Below, in pieces: positions 18,232 to 25,770 of a stretch of DNA of 64,000 bases (within the stretch, counting starts at the first letter, position 1; each line of letters starts with the position of its first letter). A program made the translations under genes and the position numbers. The DNA is from Phycisphaerae bacterium RAS2 (GTDB taxonomy: Bacteria > Planctomycetota > Phycisphaerae > UBA1845 > UTPLA1): positions 310,001 through 374,000 of the forward strand of contig CP036352.1 of NCBI GenBank assembly GCA_007753915.1, read 5' to 3'. The notes beneath the pieces are model-generated. The model searched no databases. It was not told the DNA's origin and was given only the letters and a program-made list of their open reading frames with translations.

Positions 18232-19014
18232 TCAGCCTGGTGAGCGGACTCGGGCGGAGTCGCGCGCGCCGAGCCAGACCAGAATCTGCCGCCGCAGAAG
18301 CGTCAGCGGGCGGAAGAAGAATCGATGCCAGCGGATCCAGACCGGCGCCTGATAGGTTTCGTCGATCTGTGCGGGGTTCAGTTGGTCGGGACGCATGCGC
18401 CGCCAGTGTTTGTAGAGGTGATACCGGTCGGCGGACTGAAGCGTGGCAAGGATTCGTCGCGCGGGCCAGGATCGCCCGAAGAAGCCGTCACCGGTGCGCC
18501 ACGAGATTTGAAAATCAATCAGGTGCGGGCGGCCGTCGTCGCCCAGCAGGATGTTCTCGCGCTTTTCGAGATCGACGTAGGCAATGCCCCGGCGATGAAT
18601 CTCACCGAGCAGGGCCTCAAGCCGAGGGAAGAAATCGTCCGCGAGCGTGCCATCCTTTGAAAGGGGAGCCCCCTCCACGTAGTCATGAAGAATGCCGGTC
18701 TTTTCGTATCGACCGAGAAATCGCGGGACGCCTTCGATGCCTTGCGCGGCCGTGTAGAGGCGGGCCTCGTGCCGCGCGAGGTAGCGCCCGATGAACGACA
18801 GGGGGATGCCCATGAGCGTCGCGACGCGGCCTACCTTGTAGATGATTCTGTGGCCGTTTTCGGATTGATAAAGGCCGGTGGCCGCGAAGAAGTCGTGCTT
18901 AAACGTTTTGAAAAGCCGGTAGGCGCGGCCCTCGGCGGAGAGTGACTCGGGTAAGTCATTGCGTCCGAGCGCACGCAGCCAGCTTGGCGGAGATTTGTGA
19001 GCGTGTTGAGCCAT
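18232..19014 (-). CDS. Small RIO/WaaP-like kinase
   Basis: A 260-residue protein with a minimal kinase fold. The catalytic loop is IAYVDLEKRENILLGDDGRPH (about 144-164), where Asp of YVDL takes the HRD aspartate role and Asn of RENIL the metal-binding role; the metal-binding DFG equivalent is LIDFQIS. An ATP-contact lysine in IIYKVGR and a hinge-like HDYVEGAPL are also present. The form resembles lipopolysaccharide core kinases (WaaP/KdkA) and RIO kinases more than eukaryotic-type Ser/Thr kinases. The C-terminal 60 residues are rich in Arg/Trp and may touch the membrane. The substrate is unknown; lipid A core or another sugar is one guess. Confidence 0.65.
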   Translation of the reverse strand: MAQHAHKSPPSWLRALGRNDLPESLSAEGRAYRLFKTFKHDFFAATGLYQSENGHRIIYKVGRVATLMGIPLSFIGRYLARHEARLYTAAQGIEGVPRFLGRYEKTGILHDYVEGAPLSKDGTLADDFFPRLEALLGEIHRRGIAYVDLEKRENILLGDDGRPHLIDFQISWRTGDGFFGRSWPARRILATLQSADRYHLYKHWRRMRPDQLNPAQIDETYQAPVWIRWHRFFFRPLTLLRRQILVWLGARDSARVRSPG

Positions 19015-19324
19015 CGCGTTTCACGCTGTGCGATCGGGTCGCGGCCGGCGAGCGCGCCCGAAAATGGGTCACAAATACCTTGAAATCTCTTGGCGTTACG
19101 CTGCCGGAATGTTAGGCTTTAATGATACTCGGAATCCGGTGGCAGAGGACAATTCCGCTTCCTAGGATTCCCCGTGTCTGATTTCCCCGAAACGAGCACG
19201 ACGCTTCGAGGGCATTCAGGCTTCAGGAACGGCGACCCACGGCTCGCACGAGCGACCGTTCGACCCCCGCCCTTGGAATGCCGCGCGACGCCAAACGCGC
19301 GGGCATCCAACTGGAGAGTCGCCC
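19015..19324. other. Divergent intergenic region before the Rrf2 gene
   Basis: This 310-bp region separates the divergent kinase and Rrf2 genes and should hold both promoters. A GGAATCC (19131-19137) / GGATTCC (19165-19171) dyad is present and could be an operator, but the arms are short. The Rrf2 start at 19325 has GGAGAG 8-13 nt upstream. No gene is seen. Confidence 0.5.
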
Positions 19325-19789
19325 ATGTTGAGAAAAAAGACAGCTGCTTATGCGCTGTTGGCGATCTACGAGATCGCGGAACAGCAGCGCGGTGCATCCT
19401 CGCCGCTCGGTGTGCGCGCCGGCGACGTCGCGGACAAGCATCACCTTCCCAAGGCGTACGTGGCCAAGATTCTTAGCCAGTTGGCCAATGCCGGCGTGCT
19501 GCGATCAGATCGCGGCCCGCGCGGGGGATTTCGGCTGAACAAGCCGATGGAGGCGATCACGTTGTTCGACGTGTTCGACGGCGTCGGCGCGCTGATGTCG
19601 GATCCATCCAAGCCGTCGTCGGTCAAGGGCTTGCCGCCGGCGGTTCAAACAACGCTGGACCGATCGCAGGCGGAAGTCAGCGACGCCGTCCGGGCCGTAT
19701 TGCGCAAGACGTCTATTATGGACGTGTTGCTGGGGTCGCAGGGCAACCCCGGCTCGCGCTCCGCGAACCCGGTCGTGGCGCACGTCTAA
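19325..19789 (+). CDS. Rrf2 family transcriptional regulator without cluster cysteines
   Basis: A 154-residue winged-helix regulator. The N-terminal half is typical Rrf2: KKTAAYALLAIYEIAEQQ, then VADKHHLPKAYVAKILSQLANAGVLRS and the wing GPRGGFRLNKP. Well-studied members such as IscR and NsrR hold a [2Fe-2S] or [4Fe-4S] cluster through three cysteines after the wing. This protein has no cysteine at all, so it cannot sense through such a cluster and is closer in logic to CymR-type members that respond to a partner protein or small ligand. Target genes are unknown; autoregulation is common in the family. Confidence 0.85.
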   Translation: MLRKKTAAYALLAIYEIAEQQRGASSPLGVRAGDVADKHHLPKAYVAKILSQLANAGVLRSDRGPRGGFRLNKPMEAITLFDVFDGVGALMSDPSKPSSVKGLPPAVQTTLDRSQAEVSDAVRAVLRKTSIMDVLLGSQGNPGSRSANPVVAHV

Positions 19790-19810
19790 TCGCACGTTCA
19801 GAAACACAAA

Positions 19811-20599
19811 TCATGGAACGGTACGCTGCGTGGCCGCGGCGCCGCCGGCCGGGCGCGATGCTTCCTGCTCGATGTGCGCCGCCAAGGCCTCCACGGCTGA
19901 CCAGTAGGCTGCCTCCGCGTTGTACAGGTAGCCTTCCTTGTTCTTGCGGAGGGTCTCGGCGGCCTTCTCGGGGCTTTTTCGCCGAATCTTCTCAACGTGG
20001 GCCCGCGTCGTTTGGTCCGATGCGCGGCAGCGGTCCAGTTGCTCGATAATCGGCGCGCACATCGCGGCCATCGCGCCCGTTGCATCACGAACGCGCAGCT
20101 TGAACGGCTCGCACGCGGCCACCGGATCATCAAAGAGCAGGTACACAGCGCGCTCCATGTGGTCGGGGTCGGCCGTCTCGAGCAGGCGCGCCGCGAATTC
20201 GATGCGATGGGCCAGGGCGGCGGGCGTGCCGATCAGCGTGATGAGTCGGTCGTTGATCTCCGCGTCGGGATTCGGCACGCGCTGAATGAGCAGCGGCAGG
20301 GCGGCAGATCCCAGCGCGGCGAGCTCCTGTTGCGCGGCCTCGCGGCGGCGGTACTCACGGTCGCCGAGTTGAGTGACCAGCGCGTCAACGCGATGAGCCA
20401 GCGGCGATTGGGTCGGGCGCGATGCGGGTGGAGTCGTGGGCTGCGTACTGGGCGAGGTCGTTGCTGGTGGCAGGGGGGCGGCCTGCTCCGCGTTCGCTCG
20501 CAGGAGGAGCGGAAGCAATCCCGCGGCGAGTGCCGTCCAAATCGGCGCGAGCAGCGTGAATTGGTTGAGTCGGGGACCAATCCGTGCGATGCGAAGCAT
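19811..20599 (-). CDS. Secreted or anchored protein with HEAT-like segment, unknown function
   Basis: A 262-residue protein. Residues about 15-36 are a hydrophobic segment (LLAPIWTALAAGLLPLLL), either a signal peptide or an N-terminal anchor, then a Pro/Ser/Thr linker to about residue 65. Residues 70-110 (VDALVTQLGDREYRRREAAQ, ALGSAALPLLIQR) look like one or two HEAT/armadillo-type helical repeats, a form common in planctomycete secreted proteins. The rest is helical and charged, with no catalytic motif seen. Nine bases separate its start from the stop of the DUF456 gene, so the two are likely co-transcribed. Confidence 0.65.
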   Translation of the reverse strand: MLRIARIGPRLNQFTLLAPIWTALAAGLLPLLLRANAEQAAPLPPATTSPSTQPTTPPASRPTQSPLAHRVDALVTQLGDREYRRREAAQQELAALGSAALPLLIQRVPNPDAEINDRLITLIGTPAALAHRIEFAARLLETADPDHMERAVYLLFDDPVAACEPFKLRVRDATGAMAAMCAPIIEQLDRCRASDQTTRAHVEKIRRKSPEKAAETLRKNKEGYLYNAEAAYWSAVEALAAHIEQEASRPAGGAAATQRTVP

Positions 20600-20608
20600 C
20601 GACTCATT

Positions 20609-21121
20609 CTACCACGTCGCGATGAACGCAAGCGAGACGACGGCGCCGGCGATGGCCATGGCGGCCGAGATTTTCACCATCATGCCGAGCAGCCGGCCGA
20701 GCGTGGCAAAGAGGCCTACGCGGACGCCGGTGCGCAGGTCATCTCGCAGGGTCATCTCGCCGGCGAGCGCGCCGATGAAGCAACCGATGAAGCCGCCGAG
20801 GATCGTGCCGATCACGGGGATGGGGACGGAAAGAAGCAGCATTCCCGCGAAGCCGCCGATGAGCGATCCGATGGCTGCGCGGCGGCTGGCGCCGGCCTTG
20901 CCCGCGACGACGGCCGACGCGGCCAGTTCAACAATCTCGGCCGCGAGGGCGATCGCGCCGAGGGCGACGAGCCATTTCCAGCCGAATCGCTGCCAACCGA
21001 AGTACCAGTCGTAGCCGACGGCGGAAGCGAGAATGACCCACGAACCGGGCAGGGTGAAGGCGGCGAGAGCGACACCGGCGAGGGCGAGTGCAACGAGGGC
21101 GACCAGGAGAAGGGTTTCCAT
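20609..21121 (-). CDS. DUF456 family membrane protein
   Basis: A 170-residue integral membrane protein with about five hydrophobic segments. The glycine-rich pattern GGFAGMLLLSVPIPVIGTIL followed by GGFIGCFIGALAGEM is typical of DUF456, a family of unknown function with glycine-zipper helices. The N terminus (LLLVALVALALAGVALA, FTLPGSWVILAS) also fits. It sits downstream of the BMC operon on the same strand, 18 bp after the last BMC-P stop, so it could be read through from that operon, but nothing in the family ties it to microcompartments. Confidence 0.8.
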   Translation of the reverse strand: METLLLVALVALALAGVALAAFTLPGSWVILASAVGYDWYFGWQRFGWKWLVALGAIALAAEIVELAASAVVAGKAGASRRAAIGSLIGGFAGMLLLSVPIPVIGTILGGFIGCFIGALAGEMTLRDDLRTGVRVGLFATLGRLLGMMVKISAAMAIAGAVVSLAFIATW

Positions 21122-21139
21122 TCAAGGTCTGACCGGGCG

Positions 21140-21451
21140 TTAGGACGTCGTTGGTACCCGCTCGCTGACGCTCGGGGCTTGGTTAACGATGCTGATATCG
21201 TCGATGATCCCCACGATGATTGATCGCACCGGCGCTTTGGGATCGTTCAACACCTGCCGCGCGCCGTTGCCTTCGTCGAGCACGAGCACGCGCTGGCCCG
21301 GCCCCGCGCCGACCGAATCCACGGCGATCAGGTATTTCCCCGTCGGCGTACCGTCGGCGTGAAGGTGATCGACGATCATCAGCTTCTTGCCTGCGCAGGT
21401 CGGATGATGAATCGTTGAGTAGATGTTGCCGCGCACGATCCCGAGAATCAC
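21140..21451 (-). CDS. BMC-P (EutN/CcmL) pentameric shell vertex protein
   Basis: A 103-residue protein of the EutN/CcmL fold, which forms pentamers that cap microcompartment vertices. Visible family features are the start MILGIVRGNIYST, the central VDSVGAGPGQRVLVLDEGNGAR and the end IIVGIIDDISI. The start is a GTG at 21451 that overlaps the stop of the previous BMC-P by 4 bp (GTGA), so the two are coupled. It is the last shell gene of the operon. Three distinct BMC-P paralogues in one locus matches the number known from the Haliangium ochraceum shell. Confidence 0.9.
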   Translation of the reverse strand: MILGIVRGNIYSTIHHPTCAGKKLMIVDHLHADGTPTGKYLIAVDSVGAGPGQRVLVLDEGNGARQVLNDPKAPVRSIIVGIIDDISIVNQAPSVSERVPTTS

Positions 21452-21732
21452 GACGCGCCTCCGGGCAAATCCACGCCGTCGACAAGGCCGATGATCGTGT
21501 GATCCACCGGCACGAATGTTTCATCCAGCGCCATCGCCGCCTCGCGCCCGCCTTCGAAGTAGATCAATTCGCCCGGACCGGCCATGCGCGTCGCATCGCA
21601 ACAGACAATCGGCGACCCTGCGGGCTGCCGCGTTTTGTCCAGCGGCTGCACGATGAGAAACGGCACGCCGGTCAGGCCCTTGTAAGCGACCGCGTTCACC
21701 ACCGTCCCCATCACGCGACCGAGGTGCATCAC
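21448..21732 (-). CDS. BMC-P (EutN/CcmL) pentameric shell vertex protein
   Basis: A 94-residue EutN/CcmL protein: HLGRVMGTVVNAVAYKGLTG at the start, a central CCDATRMAGPGELIYFEGGRE and an end IIGLVDGVDL. The start is GTG at 21732 or the ATG immediately after it at 21729; either touches the stop of the BMC-T gene upstream, so translation is coupled. The body diverges from the other two BMC-P copies, which suggests that the three are not simple recent duplicates and may fill different vertices. Confidence 0.9.
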   Translation of the reverse strand: MMHLGRVMGTVVNAVAYKGLTGVPFLIVQPLDKTRQPAGSPIVCCDATRMAGPGELIYFEGGREAAMALDETFVPVDHTIIGLVDGVDLPGGAS

Positions 21733-22310
21733 CAGCCCTCCCCGAAGCGGGTCGAGCGCGACAGTTTCTCGCGCACGGCGTCATCCCATCGCGGGATGAT
21801 GGTGCTGCAGGCCGGCACGGGTCGATTGGTGATTCGCGCGCAGCCGATTTCAATTGCCGCCTCCACGTCTGCCTGCTCGCCGGTGAAATACGCCAACCCC
21901 TTGCCGCCCAGGCCGTCACCGAGGCGAAGTTGAACGAGAACTACGTTCGCGCCTTTCACGGCTGCGTCCGCGGCTTCGAGCGCGGCCGCGAGCGTCGGCG
22001 TCTCGATGATGCCCAGCGTATCGGGCGACCAGTCGGTCGTCGCGCCGGCGATGGCGGCATGCACCGAACGATCGACGTCGGGCAATAGCACGCGGTCGAT
22101 CAGGCTGTCAGCACCGTATTGGCATCCCGTGACAAAAGATTCCTGGACGGCGGCGACGCCGCCCTCAAAAAGAATGGCGAATCGGCCCGGTTGGAAGGTG
22201 CCGACGCGGACGATGTCCACCGGGGCCTTCTTGGCGAGGGCGTCGGCCGCGCGCGTACCGAGTGCGATGCTGGCGTATTCGATCAATGCGATGGCGGGAG
22301 CGTCAGACAA
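21729..22310 (-). CDS. BMC-T shell protein, single-layer type (HO BMC-T1-like)
   Basis: A 193-residue protein with two fused BMC domains (about 5-90 and 100-180), giving a trimeric pseudohexamer tile. Blocks such as IALIEYASIALGTRAADALAKKAP and LGIIETPTLAAALEAADAAVKGANV mark the two halves, and GLGGKGLAYFTGEQADVEAA is the second-domain signature. From memory it aligns along its whole length with Hoch_5812 of Haliangium ochraceum, the non-stacking BMC-T. Tandem BMC-T tiles usually provide larger or different pores than BMC-H. It follows the aldehyde dehydrogenase gene and is coupled to the BMC-P after it. Confidence 0.88.
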   Translation of the reverse strand: MSDAPAIALIEYASIALGTRAADALAKKAPVDIVRVGTFQPGRFAILFEGGVAAVQESFVTGCQYGADSLIDRVLLPDVDRSVHAAIAGATTDWSPDTLGIIETPTLAAALEAADAAVKGANVVLVQLRLGDGLGGKGLAYFTGEQADVEAAIEIGCARITNRPVPACSTIIPRWDDAVREKLSRSTRFGEGW

Positions 22311-22380
22311 GCGGGATTCACCTATGGGTTCGTTGGCGTTTTACGAGTTCGTTTGGCGACACTCACATTCGTTTGGCCGC

Positions 22381-22396
22381 GCGGGCTGAAGCCCGC
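22381..22396. repeat. Palindromic interspersed element (GCGGGCTGAAGCCCGC)
   Basis: A 16-bp near-perfect dyad between the BMC-T and aldehyde dehydrogenase genes. The core GGCTGAAGCC recurs at 11995-12006 in a similar dyad. No T run follows, so it is a REP-like element and not a clear terminator; it may still affect the operon messenger. Confidence 0.5.
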
Positions 22397-22420
22397 GGCT
22401 CTTTAGTTTTCCGCGGCTGA

Positions 22421-23890
22421 TTACACAATTCTAAAGTGATCGACCAGGACGCATCGCCGCTCGCGGGAAAAGGTCCGCGGGTCGGTCAAGCCTTCGCCCG
22501 TGGGACTGGCGATGCTGAAGGAGCAGTATCCCTCGCCGCCCTCGCCGAGGCCGCAGTAGATCGGTCCGTTCTTCACGAAGATGCTGCAATTGATCTCTCG
22601 CGCCATGCGCGAGAGATTCGTCAGGTTCAGCGAGTGCATCGCGGCGGAGTGGCCGAAGCCGTGCTCGGCGGCGATGGCGAGGTCGATGGCCTCGTCGGCA
22701 CTCTTGACGCGCGCGACCGGCAGGACGGGCATGAGCTGCTCGGTCCAGATGAGCGGATGCTCGACCGGCACATCGAGGACTGCGAGCCGCACCGTATCCG
22801 GCACGCGCAGGCCGATCTGTTCGAGAATGACGTTTGCATTCTTGCCGATCCACTTTCGATTGATGACGCCGGGCTTGCGCGGGCCGCGTGTCTCCTCGAA
22901 GATGACTTTCTCCAGGGCGCGCGCCTGCGGGGGTGTCAGAACGACGGCGCCGTTGGACTGCATCACCTTGAGAAGCTTGTCGGCAATCGCCTCCACCGCG
23001 AAGACTTCCTTCTCATCGGTGCAGATCACGTTGTTGTCGAACGATGCGCCGCGCACGATGTCGCGCCCCGCCTTGTCGAGGTCAGCCGACTCATCGACGA
23101 CGACGGGCGGATTGCCCGGCCCGGCGCAGACCGCGCGTTTACCGCTGGCCATCGCAGCCTTCACGACGCCCGGACCACCCGTGACGACGAGCAGCCGCAC
23201 GCCGCGATGCTGCATCAGCGCTTGGGCCGATTCGATGGTCGGCTCGGCCAGCGCGGTGATGACGTTGGCCGGCCCGCCGGCGCGTTGAATTGCCTCGTTA
23301 ATAAGGCCGACGTTGCGACACGAGACGCGCTTGGCGTTGGGATGCACGTTGAAGACGACGGTGTTGCCGGCCGAGACCATGCCGATCGTGTTGCAGATGA
23401 TGGTCGACGTCGGATTGGTGGTCGGCGTGATGGCGGCGATGACGCCGAAGGGGGCGCGCTCCATGAGCGTGAGGCCGTTGTCGCCGGAGGTGGCGCGCGG
23501 TTCGAGGACTTCGGGGCCGGGGGTCTTGCGCGTGACGAGGCGGTTCTTGACGATCTTGTCCTCGACGCGGCCCAGGCCGGTTTCTTCGTGTGCGTCACGG
23601 GCGAGGCTGATGGCGTTGGCGAACATCGACTCGCGGATGGAGGCGATGATGTCCTTGCGTTTCTCGAGGCTGATGCGTTTGAATTGCCTGAATGCCTCGG
23701 CGGCCGCGGCGACGCACTCGTCAATGGTGCGAAAGACGCCGGCAGGCATCGCGCCGCCACGGGCGATGGCTTCGCGCTGGGCGGGTGGAAGGCTCGGCGA
23801 GCCGGGGGAATTGGGCGCGCCGCCGGATCGCAGCCGGTCAAAGACGCGGGCGGCGATGGCGTCGATCTGGCTGTCATCGAGGCGGGACAA
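22421..23890 (-). CDS. CoA-acylating aldehyde dehydrogenase of the microcompartment (PduP/EutE family)
   Basis: A 489-residue NAD-dependent enzyme that converts an aldehyde and CoA to acyl-CoA. Residues 1-24 (MSRLDDSQIDAIAARVFDRL...) form an amphipathic helix followed by a Pro/Gly/Ser linker (25-35), the layout of an encapsulation peptide that targets cargo into the shell. The catalytic cysteine is C290 in NNVICTDEKEV; the NAD region has AAITPTTNPTSTIICN and GGPGVVKAAMASGKRA. It is the only clear cargo enzyme in the operon, lying between BMC-P and BMC-T genes. The aldehyde-generating enzyme is not in the window, so the substrate is unknown. Confidence 0.92.
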   Translation of the reverse strand: MSRLDDSQIDAIAARVFDRLRSGGAPNSPGSPSLPPAQREAIARGGAMPAGVFRTIDECVAAAAEAFRQFKRISLEKRKDIIASIRESMFANAISLARDAHEETGLGRVEDKIVKNRLVTRKTPGPEVLEPRATSGDNGLTLMERAPFGVIAAITPTTNPTSTIICNTIGMVSAGNTVVFNVHPNAKRVSCRNVGLINEAIQRAGGPANVITALAEPTIESAQALMQHRGVRLLVVTGGPGVVKAAMASGKRAVCAGPGNPPVVVDESADLDKAGRDIVRGASFDNNVICTDEKEVFAVEAIADKLLKVMQSNGAVVLTPPQARALEKVIFEETRGPRKPGVINRKWIGKNANVILEQIGLRVPDTVRLAVLDVPVEHPLIWTEQLMPVLPVARVKSADEAIDLAIAAEHGFGHSAAMHSLNLTNLSRMAREINCSIFVKNGPIYCGLGEGGEGYCSFSIASPTGEGLTDPRTFSRERRCVLVDHFRIV

Positions 23891-23927
23891 GGCTCAAGCT
23901 CCATGCTCGCAATCGAGCGTGACCGAT

Positions 23928-23951
23928 CCGAGCCGCGACCGTCAGGGAGCG
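23928..23951. repeat. Dispersed 24-bp element, copy 1
   Basis: The core GAGCCGCGACCGTCAGGGAG recurs with one change at 48177-48200 (24 bp, 23 identical). I recall similar AGCCGCGACCGTmAGGGAGCG words scattered between planctomycete genes. It lies upstream of the aldehyde dehydrogenase start. Confidence 0.65.
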
Positions 23952-24014
23952 TCGAGCGGCTCGGCGCATTGCAAACATCGTATCAAACAGTCAGGCGGTG
24001 ACAGCCGTCAGACG

Positions 24015-24108
24015 GAATGGCGAATAGCAAATGGCGAATAGCGAAAGTTGATCGCGTTGCGTGGTTTTTCTTCGGCGTCAGCTTTTCGCCACTCATCATT
24101 CGCCATTC
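24015..24108. repeat. ATTCGCCATTC inverted repeat
   Basis: GAATGGCGAAT (24015-24025) is the exact complement of ATTCGCCATTC (24098-24108); a second ATGGCGAATAGCGAAA lies at 24030-24045 and TTTTCGCC at 24083-24090. Together they form a long imperfect hairpin between the BMC-P stop and the aldehyde dehydrogenase start. Confidence 0.6.
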
Positions 24109-24399
24109 TCAATTCTTCTTGTACTTCGTCTCCCCGCCGACTTCCCATTGATCGACGATCGCCATGACAACGGCGTCGACGGGTTTCTTGTCGGTTGCTT
24201 CGGTCTGCCGCGCCGAGGAGCCGGCCGCGTACAGCACCATCTCGCCGACGCCCGCGCCGACGGCATCGGCCGCGACGACGGTCGCCCCGGTCGGCTTGCC
24301 ATCAAGATCAACGCACTTGAGCACGAGCATCTTCAACCCGCTAAGGCTGGGTTCCTTGCGGGTGGCGACGACCGTGCCGATGACCTGAGCGAGCAGCAT
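24109..24399 (-). CDS. BMC-P (EutN/CcmL) pentameric shell vertex protein, HO BMC-P1-like
   Basis: A 96-residue EutN/CcmL protein from the ATG at 24399 ([19 protein letters not shown]); a GTG three codons upstream is less likely. The blocks [22 protein letters not shown] and [17 protein letters not shown] match, from memory, Hoch_5814 nearly residue for residue. It lies between the BMC-H gene and the aldehyde dehydrogenase, the position held by the same gene in Haliangium. Two strong hairpins stand in front of it (24422-24503) and may separate its messenger from that of BMC-H. Confidence 0.92.
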   Translation of the reverse strand: MLLAQVIGTVVATRKEPSLSGLKMLVLKCVDLDGKPTGATVVAADAVGAGVGEMVLYAAGSSARQTEATDKKPVDAVVMAIVDQWEVGGETKYKKN

Positions 24400-24421
24400 G
24401 ATAATCACCGGCTATTCAGAG

Positions 24422-24503
24422 CCGGCTCGTATCGAGCCGGTGAATTGGAAGTCGTCATCGTGTTCAAGCGACAATTCAGATAATCCGGGCCGACACGGCC
24501 CGG
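24422..24503. repeat. Pair of perfect 19-nt hairpins between BMC-H and BMC-P
   Basis: CCGGCTCGtatCGAGCCGG at 24422-24440 and CCGGGCCGacaCGGCCCGG at 24485-24503: each has an 8-bp stem and a 3-nt loop, and each is preceded or flanked by ATTCAGA-like sequence (24414 and 24474). They look like two units of a REP-type element. No T tract follows on the minus strand, so they are more likely messenger-processing or stabilising structures than terminators. Confidence 0.75.
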
Positions 24504-24589
24504 CTCTGATGGATTCCTGCATTCGCGCTGCGCCGCTCGTGGAACGGTTCCTCGGCGCTGCCTCATGGTCGCGGCTCGGATGCGACGCG

Positions 24590-24895
24590 CTACTTGCCGG
24601 CCTTCTTCGCCTGTTCGGCGCGGCCCAGCGGCAAGGCGATGTCCACGTTTGTGTGCGGCCGTGCGATCACGTGCACCGCGACCACCTCGCCCACGCGCGC
24701 CGCGGCGGCCTGGCCCGCGTCGCAGGCGGCGCGAACCGCGGCCACGTCTCCGCGCACGATCGCCGTCACATAGCCCCCGCCGATTTTCTCATACGAGACC
24801 AATTCGACCTTGGCAGCCTTCACCATCGCGTCGGCCGCTTCGACCATTGCGGCGAATCCGCGCGTCTCGATCATTCCCAATGCTTCGGTGCTCAC
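24590..24895 (-). CDS. BMC-H hexameric shell protein
   Basis: A 101-residue single BMC domain protein, the bulk tile of the shell facets. [20 protein letters not shown], the pore-loop region [20 protein letters not shown] and [13 protein letters not shown] are canonical. From memory it is very close to Hoch_5815 of Haliangium ochraceum. The start is a GTG at 24895 with GGAGG 6 nt upstream; the ATG at 24900 is followed at once by a stop in its own frame. As the main facet tile it must be made in excess over the BMC-P proteins, and hairpins lie just downstream of the gene. Confidence 0.95.
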   Translation of the reverse strand: MSTEALGMIETRGFAAMVEAADAMVKAAKVELVSYEKIGGGYVTAIVRGDVAAVRAACDAGQAAAARVGEVVAVHVIARPHTNVDIALPLGRAEQAKKAGK

Positions 24896-24949
24896 CGCAT
24901 ACCTCCATCAAGGTCCAGACGATTGATTCGTCATCGTTTGTGTGTGCCG

Positions 24950-25573
24950 CTATTTCGCGCTGCGACCGGTCACGCCGGCAATGGCCGCTTCGGCCGCGCG
25001 ATAGCCAACGTCGATGTCCCGCTCCTCGCCGCCGAGGTACACGCGCCCGAAGCTGCCGAACGAGCGGACCTCAAGAATGTTGATGTTCGCGGCCTTTTCC
25101 GCTTCGTTGGCCGCGAGCGCCGCATAGGCGGCAGGCTCCAGTTCCATCACATAAAGCGAGTGGCCCGGCAGGATCATGTTGCCGTGGCGCATGCGGTTGA
25201 TCAATTGCGTTTGGTATGCATCGACGTGGCGGATCACCTGGCTGGAGAGGACGCGCGGCTTGATGCGGTCTTCCTCTTTCAATTCCAGCGCCGAGAGGAT
25301 CGCCTGCCCCGCCGCGCGGACATCCGCCTGGCTGTCGGCGTGAACCTCCAACATGCCGTACTGCCGCTCGACGATTTGCATGCCGGGGGTGACGCGCGTG
25401 CTTTTGAGCGCGATATCGGTCACGCGGTTGATCTCGATGCCGGGGGAAATTTCCACGAACAGCGCCGCCTGAAACGGGTTCGGCAGAAAACCCTGCGAGA
25501 CCGTCGCCTGAAACGACGCAAATTGCGGCTGAAGGCTGTCGAGGAACGTGTAGCTGCGAAGGTCCACGGCCAT
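24950..25573 (-). CDS. BMC-T shell protein, double-layer type (HO BMC-T2-like)
   Basis: A 207-residue protein with two BMC domains, from the ATG at 25573 ([20 protein letters not shown]); a TTG at 25609 is the other possibility. Matching blocks to Hoch_5816, from memory, include [35 protein letters not shown] and [20 protein letters not shown]. In Haliangium that tile stacks as two trimers face to face and is thought to gate a large central pore. It is the first gene of the operon here, followed by BMC-H, BMC-P, aldehyde dehydrogenase, BMC-T1 and two more BMC-P genes. Confidence 0.9.
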   Translation of the reverse strand: MAVDLRSYTFLDSLQPQFASFQATVSQGFLPNPFQAALFVEISPGIEINRVTDIALKSTRVTPGMQIVERQYGMLEVHADSQADVRAAGQAILSALELKEEDRIKPRVLSSQVIRHVDAYQTQLINRMRHGNMILPGHSLYVMELEPAAYAALAANEAEKAANINILEVRSFGSFGRVYLGGEERDIDVGYRAAEAAIAGVTGRSAK

Positions 25574-25770
25574 ACGGGCTACGTTAGGACGCGGCAGAAG
25601 GGCTGTCAATTACCAGACGCCTTTCCGAGCCGGGCCAGTTATGGCTCGGAATCTTCCGCCGCATGACTGCGGGGCGGCTCGGACCGTTTCTGCATCGCGG
25701 ACACGCTCGGCGAACTGTTATAATAGGGATGGGTAGCTTCGGGGGATATGGGGGGAAAGGTGGAGTGGTG

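Noticed and set aside
22436-24001. 521-codon open frame antisense to the aldehyde dehydrogenase gene
   Set aside because: Asp/Arg/His/Ala-biased shadow; the sense gene has the catalytic Cys and family blocks throughout.
24422-24503. Hairpins as a transcription terminator inside the BMC operon
   Set aside because: No T tract on the minus strand after either stem, and five more genes of the same system follow.
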